Below, in pieces: positions 14,710 through 23,799 of a stretch of 24,719 nt of DNA. The first letter of the stretch is position 1; every line of letters starts with the position of its first letter. Location of the stretch: the NCBI GenBank assembly GCA_030046135.1, contig JASIEC010000103.1:1-24719 (forward strand), given 5' to 3'. Position numbers and translations under genes: made by a program. This DNA comes from Thermoplasmata archaeon. Its GTDB lineage: Archaea > Thermoplasmatota > Thermoplasmata > Lutacidiplasmatales > UBA184. The notes beneath the pieces are model-generated. The model worked only from the letters and a program-made list of their open reading frames with translations. It was not told the origin of the DNA and did not search any database.

Positions 14710-17474
14710 GCGGACGCGCTGAGACGTCGGGGGCCGCCGAGACCGTACGCCTCGGCGGCGAATCGGCGACGGTGTACCGGCCCGAGCGCCTTCCCGGGAT
14801 CGACGGGGCGAGCTGGGCCCGCCGACCGCGCGTCGTGCGGATCCTCCTCGAGAACGCGATCCGCCACGGGGTCTCCTCCTCCGAGGAGCTCGCCACGATC
14901 CGGGCCGTGGCGAACGGCCGCGACGCCTCGTCGGGCGAGCTTCCGTTCTACCCGGAGCGCGTTCTCCTCCAGGATTTCACCGGCGTCCCGGTCCTCGTCG
15001 ATCTCTCGACGTTGCGGGACGCGGCTGCGGAGCGGAGGATCCCCCCCGAGCGCGTGAACCCGATCGTGCCGGTCGACCTCGTGGTGGACCACTCGGTCCA
15101 GGTCGACAGCTACGGCTCGAGCCGGTCGCTCACGGTCAACCTCGATCGGGAGTACGAGCGGAACGGGGAGCGCTACCAGCTCCTCCGCTGGGCGAAGGGA
15201 GCGTTCCGGGACCTCCGGGTCGTCCCCCCCGGCAACGGCATCTGCCACCAGGTCAACCTCGAGTACCTCGCGAGCGTCGTCACGCTCCGCGCCGGGCCCG
15301 ACGGCCCGGTCGCCTTCCCGGACTCGGTCATCGGGACCGACTCCCACACCACGATGGTCAACGGCCTCGCCGTCCTCGGCTGGGGGGTCGGCGGGATCGA
15401 GGCGGAGGCCGTGATGCTCGGCGAGCCGTACGGGCTCGGGCGCCCCGAGGTCGTCGGGGTCGAGCTGACGGGGCGTCTCGCCGCCGGCGCGACCGCCACC
15501 GACGTCGTCCTCACCGTGACGAAGCGGCTGCGGGAGGTGGGGGTCGTCGACAAGTTCGTCGAGTTCTGCGGCGCCGGGGTCGGCTCGCTCTCCGTCCCGG
15601 ATCGGGCGACCGTCTCCAACATGTGTCCCGAGTACGGCGCGACCGCCGCCCTGTTCCCGATCGACGAGATGACCGTCGACTACCTCCGGGGCACCGGCCG
15701 AGAGCCGGCGCACGTCGCGCGCGTCGAGGCGTACGCTCGCGCGACGGGGCTCTGGGGAGCGCCCGACCCGTCGGCCGTCGAGTACGACCGGCGGGTCACC
15801 GTCGATCTGGGCGCGATCGTCCCCACCGTCTCGGGGCCCAAGAACCCCGAGGAAGGGGTTCCGCTGCCGGAGGCGCCCCGGTCGTTCCGCTCCGCCCTCC
15901 GCACCTACCGCGCCTCCCACCCCCGCCCCGGCACCGGGGCCGCCTCGCCCCCGTACCCCTCCGACGACCCCCTCCGCCCGTTCGACGGCTCCCTCGACGC
16001 CCCCCCGGGGGGACCCGGGCCCTCGGCAACGCCCTCCGGCCCGGCCGTCGACGACGGCGCCGTGGTGATCGCGGCGATCACGAGCTGCACGAACACCTCG
16101 AACCCCTCCGTCATGATCGGGGCGGGGCTGATCGCGCGGAAGGCCCGCGAACTGGGCCTCTCCGTGCCGTCGCACGTGAAGACCTCGCTCGCGCCGGGCT
16201 CGAAGGTCGTCACCGCCTACCTCGAGCGCGCAGGGCTCCTCGCTCCGCTCGCGGAGCTCGGCTTCGTCCTCGTCGGGTACGGTTGCACGACCTGCATCGG
16301 GAACTCGGGGCCGCTCCCGCCGGCGGTCGATCAAGCCGTCCGGGAGCGCGACTTGTTCGTGGCCGCCGTGCTCAGCGGGAACCGGAACTTCGAGGCGCGG
16401 ATCCACAACGAGGTCCGTGCGAACTACCTCGCCTCGCCGATGCTCGTCGTCGCCTACGCGCTCGCCGGGCGCGTGGACGTCGACCTCACCGCCGATCCGG
16501 TCGGGCGGCGTCCCGACGGCGCGCCGGTGTTCCTGCGCGAGCTCTGGCCGACGCCCGAGGAGGTGGCGCGACTCGTCGCGTCGAGCCTCGACGCCTCGAT
16601 CTTCCGCGAGAAGTACCGCTCGGTCGAGGTCGGGGACGCGCACTGGGACCGCCTTCCCGCGGTCGGCGGGGTGCGCTACCCGTGGTCGGCGGCGTCGACG
16701 TACGTCGCGAAGGCGCCGTTCCTCGACCTTCCGGCCCCGTGGCTCCCTTCCCACCGCCGGCTGGTGCGGGGGGCGCGGGCGCTCGCCGTGCTCGGCGACA
16801 AGGTCTCCACGGACCACATCTCGCCCGCCGGGGAGATCCCCGAGGGGACGCCCGCCGGCGAGTACCTCCGGCGCCGCGGCGTCCCGCCCGCCGAGTTCAA
16901 CACGTACGGCTCGCGGCGGGGCCACCACGAGGTCCTGCTGCGAGGCACGTTCGCGAACGTCCGCCTCCGCAACGAGCTCGCGGCGCCCCGGGAGGGCGGC
17001 ATCACGCAGCATCTCCCCTCGGGGGAGACGATGACGATCTTCGACGCGGCCGAGCGCTACCGGCGCGAGAACGTCCCCCTCGTGGTGCTCGCCGGCGAGA
17101 GCTACGGGCAGGGTAGCTCGCGGGACTGGGCCGCGAAGGGGCCCCGCCTCCTCGGCGTGGGGGCGATCCTCGCGCGGAGCTTCGAGAGGATCCACCGCAC
17201 GAACCTCGTCGAGATGGGCGTGCTCCCGCTCACCTTCCGCTCCGGCGAGGGACGCGCCTCGCTCGGTCTCACGGGGCGGGAGGAGTACGAGATCTCGCTC
17301 GCCGACGCCGACGATCTCGCCCCCCGGGCCCGGGTCCGCGTGACCGCGACGAACGGGGCGCCGTCGTCGCGCACGTTCGACATGACGGCCGACCTCCACT
17401 CCGCCACCGAGGTCGCCTACTACCGCGAGGGCGGGATCCTCCCGTACGTCGTACGCCATCGGTTCGGCGCCTAG
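14706..17474 (+). CDS. acnA: Aconitate hydratase (aconitase A type)
   Basis: Interconverts citrate and isocitrate through cis-aconitate with a [4Fe-4S] cluster in the TCA cycle. The 922 residues are typical of the AcnA/IRP1 branch. Landmarks: VDLVVDHSVQVDSYG; PPGNGICHQVNLEYL; SVIGTDSHTTMVNGLAVLGW; the cluster ligands Cys461 (TSCTNTSNPS), Cys527 and Cys530 (YGCTTCIGNSG); SGNRNFEARIHNEVRANYLA; GDKVSTDHISPAG at the start of the swivelling domain; GTFANVRLRNEL; and GESYGQGSSRDWAAKG, which carries substrate-binding Arg and Ser. A Pro/Gly-rich linker (about 405-450) precedes the first cluster Cys. The GTG start overlaps the thiQ stop (GTGA), so it appears to be the last gene of the riboswitch operon, and I see no promoter of its own. 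No U-rich terminator follows. Confidence 0.95.
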   Translation: MSGRAETSGAAETVRLGGESATVYRPERLPGIDGASWARRPRVVRILLENAIRHGVSSSEELATIRAVANGRDASSGELPFYPERVLLQDFTGVPVLVDLSTLRDAAAERRIPPERVNPIVPVDLVVDHSVQVDSYGSSRSLTVNLDREYERNGERYQLLRWAKGAFRDLRVVPPGNGICHQVNLEYLASVVTLRAGPDGPVAFPDSVIGTDSHTTMVNGLAVLGWGVGGIEAEAVMLGEPYGLGRPEVVGVELTGRLAAGATATDVVLTVTKRLREVGVVDKFVEFCGAGVGSLSVPDRATVSNMCPEYGATAALFPIDEMTVDYLRGTGREPAHVARVEAYARATGLWGAPDPSAVEYDRRVTVDLGAIVPTVSGPKNPEEGVPLPEAPRSFRSALRTYRASHPRPGTGAASPPYPSDDPLRPFDGSLDAPPGGPGPSATPSGPAVDDGAVVIAAITSCTNTSNPSVMIGAGLIARKARELGLSVPSHVKTSLAPGSKVVTAYLERAGLLAPLAELGFVLVGYGCTTCIGNSGPLPPAVDQAVRERDLFVAAVLSGNRNFEARIHNEVRANYLASPMLVVAYALAGRVDVDLTADPVGRRPDGAPVFLRELWPTPEEVARLVASSLDASIFREKYRSVEVGDAHWDRLPAVGGVRYPWSAASTYVAKAPFLDLPAPWLPSHRRLVRGARALAVLGDKVSTDHISPAGEIPEGTPAGEYLRRRGVPPAEFNTYGSRRGHHEVLLRGTFANVRLRNELAAPREGGITQHLPSGETMTIFDAAERYRRENVPLVVLAGESYGQGSSRDWAAKGPRLLGVGAILARSFERIHRTNLVEMGVLPLTFRSGEGRASLGLTGREEYEISLADADDLAPRARVRVTATNGAPSSRTFDMTADLHSATEVAYYREGGILPYVVRHRFGA

Positions 17475-17536
17475 TCGCGGCGTTCCCCGGCCGCCGGCTC
17501 GTACCGTTCCGCAACCTCGAAAAAAACGAGCAGAAG

Positions 17537-17544
17537 GCTTAAGG
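17537..17544 (+). promoter_or_regulatory. TATA-like box for the giant surface protein
   Basis: GCTTAAGG is centred about 28 nt before the ATG at 17569, which supports a leaderless start there rather than at the upstream in-frame GTG 17545. A run of seven A at 17520-17526 lies just upstream and is the most A-rich stretch nearby. Nothing else is recognisable in the 17475-17568 gap. Confidence 0.45.
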
Positions 17545-17568
17545 GTGCGGCGAAGTCCGCGAGGCCGT

Positions 17569-20500
17569 ATGTCGGGCCCGCGTGCTGCCGGTCGCCGTCT
17601 CTGGTCGCTGCCGATCGCCGTCGCCGTGTCGCTGTTGATGCTGTCGCCGGGGGGAGCTCTGCTCGGAGACCACGCTCCGGCCCCGTCGGAGGGACCCCGG
17701 GCCGGGGTCGTCCCGGCAGGCCCCTCGGTCCCGCCGTCGGATCTCTCGCTCGCGGAGCTCGCCAAGTTGGACGAGCTCGGCGCGAAGCTTCCGTCGCTCC
17801 AATCCTCCTTCCCGGCCCTCCCCTCGGGGGTGGGCGCGTCTTCGACCTCCAGCGTCCTCGCGGACGCCGCGACGGCCGGCGCCGGACTCCCGTCGATCGT
17901 CGGCGCGGCCGGGAGCGGCCTCCCCGCCTCCGCTCTCCTCGGCCGGGTCGCCGGCTCCGTCGCCTCCGGCGCGATCCCCGGCTCGGCGGCGTACCTCCCG
18001 AACCTTGCGATCCTCGACCGGACGATCGCCTCCCCCCGCGCGGCGGTCGGCTCCGGCTATCTCGGCTCTCCCGCCCCGATGGGGCTCGCCGACTACGGCG
18101 TGAACGAGAGCGGGGTCTACTCCGTCTACACCCCCGAGGTCGTGGGCAACGTGACGCTCGGGGCCTACAACGCGAGCGCCGGGCCGTTCTACCAGGACAC
18201 GGCGGCCCTCCCGTGGGCCCGGGAGAACGCCAGCACCGACATCACCCCCTGGCAGTCCGCCCTTCAGCTCAACACCGTCCTCACGAACGTGTCGTACCCG
18301 GGCTCGGACGCCGGGGTCTTCTGGATCCAGAACGTGGTCGACTTCTCCGGCACGACGCTCCGGCTCGTCGACAACATCTGGAACTTCTCCGCCGTGAACG
18401 CCTCCGTGGGGGCGGGCACGATCCTCTCGGGGAACGGGACCCCCGTGCCGGGCGAGTTCTACTACGACCTCGGGCCCACGTTCAGCGTCACGAGCTTCCC
18501 CGTCTCGATCTCGCTCTCCAACCGGGCCGAGCTCGTCGACGGCCGCACGACGGTGCTGTTCGACTACGTGATCACGATCGGCTCGACGACGTACCAGGGG
18601 ACGTACGACACCGTCGAGTTCAACTCGACCGCGTCGTCCGGGCCCCTCCTGACGCCGGACTATCTCGTGAACGGGACCTCCCTCGCGCCGTCGGGCGCGC
18701 TGTACGACGCGGAGCTCGTCTTCGGCGGACCGGGCGACGGGACGAACTCGGTCGTCACCTCGCTCAACGGGACCCTCGAGCTCAGCTACGTCGACGGGAC
18801 GTCGTGGGAGGCCGCGCCGGCCGCGTACGACTACGGCGCCGACACCGGCGAGACGTCGATCGGGGTCGCCTCCGTCTGGGACACCGGGGCGACGTTCGCT
18901 CCGTACGAGAACGTCAGCCAGGGCCCCTCCGTCCTCTACGGCCTCTGGAACGCCACGAACCCCGTCCCGAGCGGCGGGATCCACGTGAACGCCTACTCGA
19001 CCGTCAACTACGCGTTCTTCTTCATCGGGCCGGCCGGGACCCCCGAGTGGAACCTCAGCTACGCTCCGACCGCGGCGAACGGCACGATGTCGACGGTCGT
19101 CCCGCCGACGGTCCCGCCGGCGACCTCGTACGAGATCACGGGGTTCGCGGACGGCTACTACCAGTCGAACGGGTCGTTCGATTCGAACATCAGCGCCCCG
19201 TACTACTTCGGGCGCGCCGTGGGGCTCTGGAACGCGCCGATCTACATGAACGGCCTCGCCCAGGGCGAGGCGCTCGCCAACACCACCGGGGTGTACACGG
19301 GCACCTCGTACGACTTTTCGAAGCTCACGGTCGACGTGAACATCACGTTCGACCACGTGAACGACTACGGATTCCCGGAGTTCGACCTCCTCTGGGCGTA
19401 CGGCGTCGCCGAACCGATCGAGGTCTCGCGCGTGACCCAGGGGCCCGACTCCATCTTCGGGACCCTGTATCTGGGGGACACCCTGTCGAACCCGATCTTC
19501 AACGCGCCGGGATACGGCGACGGGATCGCGATCTGGAGCGGGGCGCACGACGTGATCTCAAACCTCTCGCTCTGGGGGTACGCGGCGCACGGGGGTCTCG
19601 AGGTCGGCGGCGAGGCGTGGCTCTGGAACTCCCCGTACTCGGTCGCGGAGAACGTCACAAGCTCGAACGGCTCGGACGGGATCTTCGCCGTCCAGTCGGA
19701 CCGCTTGTACGAGATCGGGGTCACGGGGATCGACGCCGTCGGGACCGCGATCCTCAACTCCGACGAAGCGACCGCGGTGTTCGCCAACTCGACCGCCGGG
19801 GGGATCGCCGCGGTCGTCGAGGGCGGCGAGGGGGTCACCCTGGCCGCGGTGAACGCCACCGACGCCTTCGGGGTCGTCGGCGTCAACACCTCCCATCTCG
19901 ACCTCGTCGGGCTCGACGCCACCGACGGGGCGACGGGCGCCCTCCTGTACAACATCTCGGGCCTCCACGCCGTCGACATCAACGCCTCGAGGAGCTCGCG
20001 GGGGCTCGAGCTCCTCGGAGAGGCGAGCGAGGCGGTCCAGATCACGACCGTCCTCGCGGTCTCCGACTCGGAGGGGGCGATCGTGACCAACACGACCGGT
20101 CTGGTGCTGGACGATGTCCAGGCGTCCGGGTCGGACTCGTTCGGGGCCGTCGTCGTGAACTGCACGAACACGAACGTCGCCGACGTCAACGCGGTCGACG
20201 AGTCGCTGGGCCTCCTCTACGCCTTTGCGAACGGGACGGTCGGGTCGCAGATCGCCGCCGTGACGGCGACCGACGACTCGACCGGCGTGATCGCCGTGTT
20301 CTCCTACGCGCCGCTCGAGCTCGCGGACGTCACCGCGACGGGCGGCTCGCTCGGCGCCGAAGCGCTCGCGAGCGAGAACCTCACCGTGCGGGGGGCGTTC
20401 GCGGACTTCACGGGCGGTTTCGAGCCCCTGGCCGTGGAGCTGTTCGAGGTGGCGAACGCGACCCTGGCCGGGATTGAAGCGGACGGCCCGTTCGCGCTCG

Positions 20501-23500
20501 GGGCCGAGGTCCTCTACTCGTTCGACGTCTCGCTGAGCGACTCCACCGCCCTGGACAACTCGACCCTCGGCTGGATCGAAGGCAGCGAGGCCCTCAGCAT
20601 CGCCACCGTGACCGTCCTCGGAAACTCGACGGCGATCTACGCGAACGACGTCGACGATCTCAACGCCACCTCCCTCATCGCGGTCAGCGGATCGACCGCC
20701 CTGTCGCTCGTGGACTGCTCGTACGTCGGAGCCAACGGGACGCTCGCCGTGGACGGCTCCCGGGGCGTGGACGCTGTGGACTCGAACGCCCTCTGGACCA
20801 ACGATTCGGCCGCGTCCGGCCACTCGACCGCGGTCACGACCGACGGGTCGAGCGACGTCTTCGCCAACGAGACGGGCGCGGAGGACGACTCGGTCGGCGT
20901 GCTGTTCAACAACACGAGCGAGGCGAGCGCCGTAGGCGGGGCGGTGGTCGACAGCTCGGTCGGGGTCGAGATCAACGGCTCGAGCGACATCTCGGCGGCC
21001 GACTTCTCGGCGGACGCCGGCTCCGGCGCCGTGATCGTTGGGAACGCGAGCTTCGCGATCACCGTGCGGAACGCGAGCGCGCTGGACTCCTTTGGGGTGG
21101 CCGTGTTCAATGCCTCGTTCGTCAACATCTCGGGGACGAGCCTGTCGCAGGGGTACGTGGGGGTCTACCTCTACGGCGCCCGGGAGACGGGCGTCGACAA
21201 CACGACCGTCGACGACGGGATGTTCGGCGTCCTCGTCGGCAACAACTCGAGCGACGTCTCGGTCAACGGCACCGTCGCGAACGACACCGCCGCCGGGGTC
21301 CTGGCGACGAACTCCACGGACGTGGCGATCGCCGGCACGACCGCGGAGAACGGCACGATGGGGATCTACGCTTCGAACATCACCGACCTCTCGACCGTGG
21401 GTACGGTGGCGGGGAACGCCTCGATCGCCGTGGGGGTCCTCAACGCCACCACCGGGACCGTGCGGGACACGACCGTGTCCGGCGGGGCGCTCGGGGGGGT
21501 CGTCGTCCTCTACGACACCGCGGGCCTCTCGATCGAGGGGGTCACCGTCTCCGACCGCGGGACCGTCGGCGTCAACCTCAACCGCGATCGCTCGGTCGAC
21601 GTGAGCGGGGCCACCGCGTCCAACGGGACGACCGGGGTGCTCGTCGGCAACTCCTCGTGGGTGAACGTCACCGGGACGACCGCGACGAACCTCTCGATCG
21701 GCGTGCTCGTCTTCAACTCGACGTACGTCTGGGTCCGCACGACGGCGGCCTCCGACCTGTCGATCGGCGTCGGCCTCGTCGATGCCAGCTACGACCACGT
21801 GGTCGGGGTCACGGCCACGGACCCCTCGCCGCTCGCGAACCCGTGGGCCTACGAGAGCGTCTTCGACGCCCCGCTCGCCGCCGTGGTGACGGGCTTCGCG
21901 AACTGGACGACGGTCGCCGGCGTCACGTCCACCAACCTCCCGATCGGGATCTTCGACGAGATCTCGATGGGCCTCGCGGTCCAGGGGGCGAACGTGACCG
22001 GGGCGGACTACGGGGTCCTCCTCAACGGGACCGACGAGGGGATCCTCTCGGGGATCGTCGCCGAGCACGACACCGTCGGCGTCGCGATGACGGGCGGGCC
22101 GTTCGGCGGCGACGCCGAGGCGAACGTCGTGACCGAGAGCTCGTTCGTCGACGACTCGAGCTTCGGGGTCGAGCTCCTCAACGCCACGTTCAACACGGTC
22201 TACGACAACGACTTCGTCGGTGACAACGGCGCGACGTCGACGTACAACGCGACGACGATCCAGGCGTTCTCGGCCCTGGGCTCGAACGCGTTCAACAGCT
22301 CGGGGGAGATCGGCAACTACTGGGCCGACTGGCACTCGTACAACGCGCAGGGCCTCCTCAACCCGTATCTCGTCCTCGGCGGAGGAGCCTGGGACTACCA
22401 CCCGCTCGGCGCGCCCGAGGGGACGGTCCTCGTCACCTTCGAGGAATCCGGCCTCGCGTCGGGGACCTCCTGGTCGGTCACTCTGAACGGCTCGACCGAG
22501 TCGTCCGAGGGCCCCTCGATCGTCTTCACGGAGCTCCCGGGGACGTACTCGTTCACGGTCGCGGCGGTCGCGGGCTACGCCGTCGCCCCCGCCTCCGGGT
22601 CGATCGTGGTCGGGTCGACGGCGCTGACCCAGGCCGTGACGTTCGAGGCGAGGAACTCGCTGACGTTCGAGGAGGTCGGCCTCTCGACCTCGGCGAACTG
22701 GTCGGTGATCTTCAACGGCGCGGAGGAAACGGGCTCGGGGACGAGCCACGTCTTCAGCGCCGTGAACGGGACGTACAGCTACGCCGTGGTCGCCCCGGCG
22801 GGCTACACGGTGAGCCCCGCCACGGGCTCGGTGACGGTCGCGGGCACGACGTTCGTCTCGCTGCTGTTCACCTCCACGGTCGCGGCCACGTACTCCGTCA
22901 CGGTCGAGGAGAGCGGTCTCCCGTCCGGCACGAGCTGGAGCGCCACGTTCAACGGGGAGGCGTCCTCCGCCCTCGCCCCCGCGTCGATCACCTTCACGGT
23001 GCCGGCGGGGACGTACTCCTACGAGATCGGCGCGGTCGCCGGCTACGCATCGTCCGTCTCGTCGAGCACCGAGGTCGTCGTGGGCCCGAGCACGGTCGAG
23101 GTCACGTTCACCTCGACGGCGTCCGCCGTCTACCCGGTGACGATCGAGGAGTCGGGTCTGCCGAGCGGCACGACCTGGAGCGGGTACTTCGACGGGGTCG
23201 AGGCGACGGGGACGAGCCCCGCCGCGCTCTCGTTCTCGGTCGCCGCCGGGACGTACTCCTACCAGATCTCCCCCGTCCCAGGCTACAACGCCTCGGTGAC
23301 GACGGGGTCCGCCCCGGTCTCGGGCGCCTACGCGATCTCGGTGACGTTCTCGCGCATCGTCTACGCGGTGACCGTCTCCGAGAGCGGCCTCGCGCCGGGG
23401 ACGAGCTGGTCGGTGACGATCAACGGCACGACCCACGCCTCGGTGGGCTCCGCGATCACGGTCGACCTCCCGAGCGGCGGCCCGTACGCCTGGACGGCCG

Positions 23501-23799
23501 CCAACGTGAGCGGCTACCGGGTCTCGAGCCCGTCGACCGGATCGGTCTCGGTGAGCGGCGGCCCGGTCGGCCTCTCGGTCGCGTACACCTCGACCGCGCC
23601 GACGACCTCGTACGTCCCCGCCTCGACGTACAACACCGGGGTCGAGGCCGCGCTCGGGATCGCCGCGATCGGGGTCGTCCTCGGTCTCGTCGCCCTCTTC
23701 CGACGTCCCCGCGCGCCGGCCCCCGCGACCCAGTGGAAGGGGCCCGAGGGAGCGACGGGCGGCGCTTCGAGCCCGCCCGCCGGCCCGGGCGGAGCCTAG
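17569..23799 (+). CDS. Giant surface protein: thermopsin-like domain, beta-helix repeats, ESGLPSGTSW repeats, C-terminal membrane anchor
   Basis: A 2076-residue exported protein. Residues 1-35 form a signal peptide with a twin-Arg-like basic start (GPRAAGRRLW) and a hydrophobic core. A Ser/Ala/Gly-rich spacer follows. About 168-500 resembles thermopsin (acid protease family A5): PMGLADYGVNESGVYSVYT, LQLNTVLTNVSYPG, VFWIQNVVDFSG, LVDNIWNFS and GTYDTVEFNS. About 650-1615 is a right-handed beta-helix of roughly 22-25-residue coils with hydrophobic/Asn ladders, ending in the NosD-type GNYWADWHSYN and DYHPLG. Five ~80-residue repeats follow (1618-2009), then a membrane helix (about 2027-2045), RRPR and a Pro/Gly-rich cytoplasmic tail. 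N-x-S/T sequons are very frequent. ATG 17569 fits the TATA position. Likely roles are adhesion, polymer binding or extracellular proteolysis; activity is unproven because thermopsin's catalytic residues are not securely known to me. Confidence 0.85.
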   Translation: MSGPRAAGRRLWSLPIAVAVSLLMLSPGGALLGDHAPAPSEGPRAGVVPAGPSVPPSDLSLAELAKLDELGAKLPSLQSSFPALPSGVGASSTSSVLADAATAGAGLPSIVGAAGSGLPASALLGRVAGSVASGAIPGSAAYLPNLAILDRTIASPRAAVGSGYLGSPAPMGLADYGVNESGVYSVYTPEVVGNVTLGAYNASAGPFYQDTAALPWARENASTDITPWQSALQLNTVLTNVSYPGSDAGVFWIQNVVDFSGTTLRLVDNIWNFSAVNASVGAGTILSGNGTPVPGEFYYDLGPTFSVTSFPVSISLSNRAELVDGRTTVLFDYVITIGSTTYQGTYDTVEFNSTASSGPLLTPDYLVNGTSLAPSGALYDAELVFGGPGDGTNSVVTSLNGTLELSYVDGTSWEAAPAAYDYGADTGETSIGVASVWDTGATFAPYENVSQGPSVLYGLWNATNPVPSGGIHVNAYSTVNYAFFFIGPAGTPEWNLSYAPTAANGTMSTVVPPTVPPATSYEITGFADGYYQSNGSFDSNISAPYYFGRAVGLWNAPIYMNGLAQGEALANTTGVYTGTSYDFSKLTVDVNITFDHVNDYGFPEFDLLWAYGVAEPIEVSRVTQGPDSIFGTLYLGDTLSNPIFNAPGYGDGIAIWSGAHDVISNLSLWGYAAHGGLEVGGEAWLWNSPYSVAENVTSSNGSDGIFAVQSDRLYEIGVTGIDAVGTAILNSDEATAVFANSTAGGIAAVVEGGEGVTLAAVNATDAFGVVGVNTSHLDLVGLDATDGATGALLYNISGLHAVDINASRSSRGLELLGEASEAVQITTVLAVSDSEGAIVTNTTGLVLDDVQASGSDSFGAVVVNCTNTNVADVNAVDESLGLLYAFANGTVGSQIAAVTATDDSTGVIAVFSYAPLELADVTATGGSLGAEALASENLTVRGAFADFTGGFEPLAVELFEVANATLAGIEADGPFALGAEVLYSFDVSLSDSTALDNSTLGWIEGSEALSIATVTVLGNSTAIYANDVDDLNATSLIAVSGSTALSLVDCSYVGANGTLAVDGSRGVDAVDSNALWTNDSAASGHSTAVTTDGSSDVFANETGAEDDSVGVLFNNTSEASAVGGAVVDSSVGVEINGSSDISAADFSADAGSGAVIVGNASFAITVRNASALDSFGVAVFNASFVNISGTSLSQGYVGVYLYGARETGVDNTTVDDGMFGVLVGNNSSDVSVNGTVANDTAAGVLATNSTDVAIAGTTAENGTMGIYASNITDLSTVGTVAGNASIAVGVLNATTGTVRDTTVSGGALGGVVVLYDTAGLSIEGVTVSDRGTVGVNLNRDRSVDVSGATASNGTTGVLVGNSSWVNVTGTTATNLSIGVLVFNSTYVWVRTTAASDLSIGVGLVDASYDHVVGVTATDPSPLANPWAYESVFDAPLAAVVTGFANWTTVAGVTSTNLPIGIFDEISMGLAVQGANVTGADYGVLLNGTDEGILSGIVAEHDTVGVAMTGGPFGGDAEANVVTESSFVDDSSFGVELLNATFNTVYDNDFVGDNGATSTYNATTIQAFSALGSNAFNSSGEIGNYWADWHSYNAQGLLNPYLVLGGGAWDYHPLGAPEGTVLVTFEESGLASGTSWSVTLNGSTESSEGPSIVFTELPGTYSFTVAAVAGYAVAPASGSIVVGSTALTQAVTFEARNSLTFEEVGLSTSANWSVIFNGAEETGSGTSHVFSAVNGTYSYAVVAPAGYTVSPATGSVTVAGTTFVSLLFTSTVAATYSVTVEESGLPSGTSWSATFNGEASSALAPASITFTVPAGTYSYEIGAVAGYASSVSSSTEVVVGPSTVEVTFTSTASAVYPVTIEESGLPSGTTWSGYFDGVEATGTSPAALSFSVAAGTYSYQISPVPGYNASVTTGSAPVSGAYAISVTFSRIVYAVTVSESGLAPGTSWSVTINGTTHASVGSAITVDLPSGGPYAWTAANVSGYRVSSPSTGSVSVSGGPVGLSVAYTSTAPTTSYVPASTYNTGVEAALGIAAIGVVLGLVALFRRPRAPAPATQWKGPEGATGGASSPPAGPGGA
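19519..22410 (+). repeat. Beta-helix (NosD/parallel beta-helix type) coding repeats
   Basis: Degenerate repeats of roughly 66-75 nt encode successive beta-helix coils. Recurring patterns are GVxxxN(T/S)S, V(A/T)(A/G)(T/V)xAxDxSxG and GTTATNLSIGVLVFNST-like units. Repeat similarity is highest around 21100-21760, where coils alternate NNSSDVSVNGTV, TNSTDVAIAGTT and GNSSWVNVTGTT. The last part closes with the NosD-like GNYWADW motif. Confidence 0.7.
22420..23595 (+). repeat. Five tandem ~235-245 nt repeats encoding ESGLPSGTSW domains
   Basis: The copies begin near 22420, 22651, 22879, 23119 and 23359. Each encodes a ~78-80-residue beta-sandwich-like unit of the form [VT]xESGLPSGTSWSxxxNG...GTYSYxVxxVxGYxxxPxxGSVxV. 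Copy 2 is divergent (EEVGLSTSANWSVIFNG), while copies 3 and 4 are closest to one another. Such units are common at the C-termini of thermopsin-like and other surface proteins of Thermoplasmatota. Confidence 0.85.

Noticed and set aside
17516..17530. CTCG-A7-CGAG as a possible terminator for aconitase
   Set aside because: Only a 4-bp stem, with the A-run in the loop and no U-tract on the coding strand. It is better seen as A-rich sequence upstream of the next promoter.
14532..17765. A 1077-codon open frame on the minus strand across aconitase
   Set aside because: Very high GC removes stop codons from antisense frames. The translation is Arg/Asp/Gly/Val-rich with no family features, and the plus-strand aconitase is complete.
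21100..21760. Regular short repeats that might suggest a CRISPR array
   Set aside because: The repeats are degenerate, stay in one open frame and encode beta-helix coils. No conserved repeat/spacer structure exists.
19558..23436. A 1292-codon open frame on the minus strand inside the giant surface gene
   Set aside because: It is the antisense shadow of the repeat-rich gene. Its apparent repeats mirror those of the real protein, and it has no plausible start signals.
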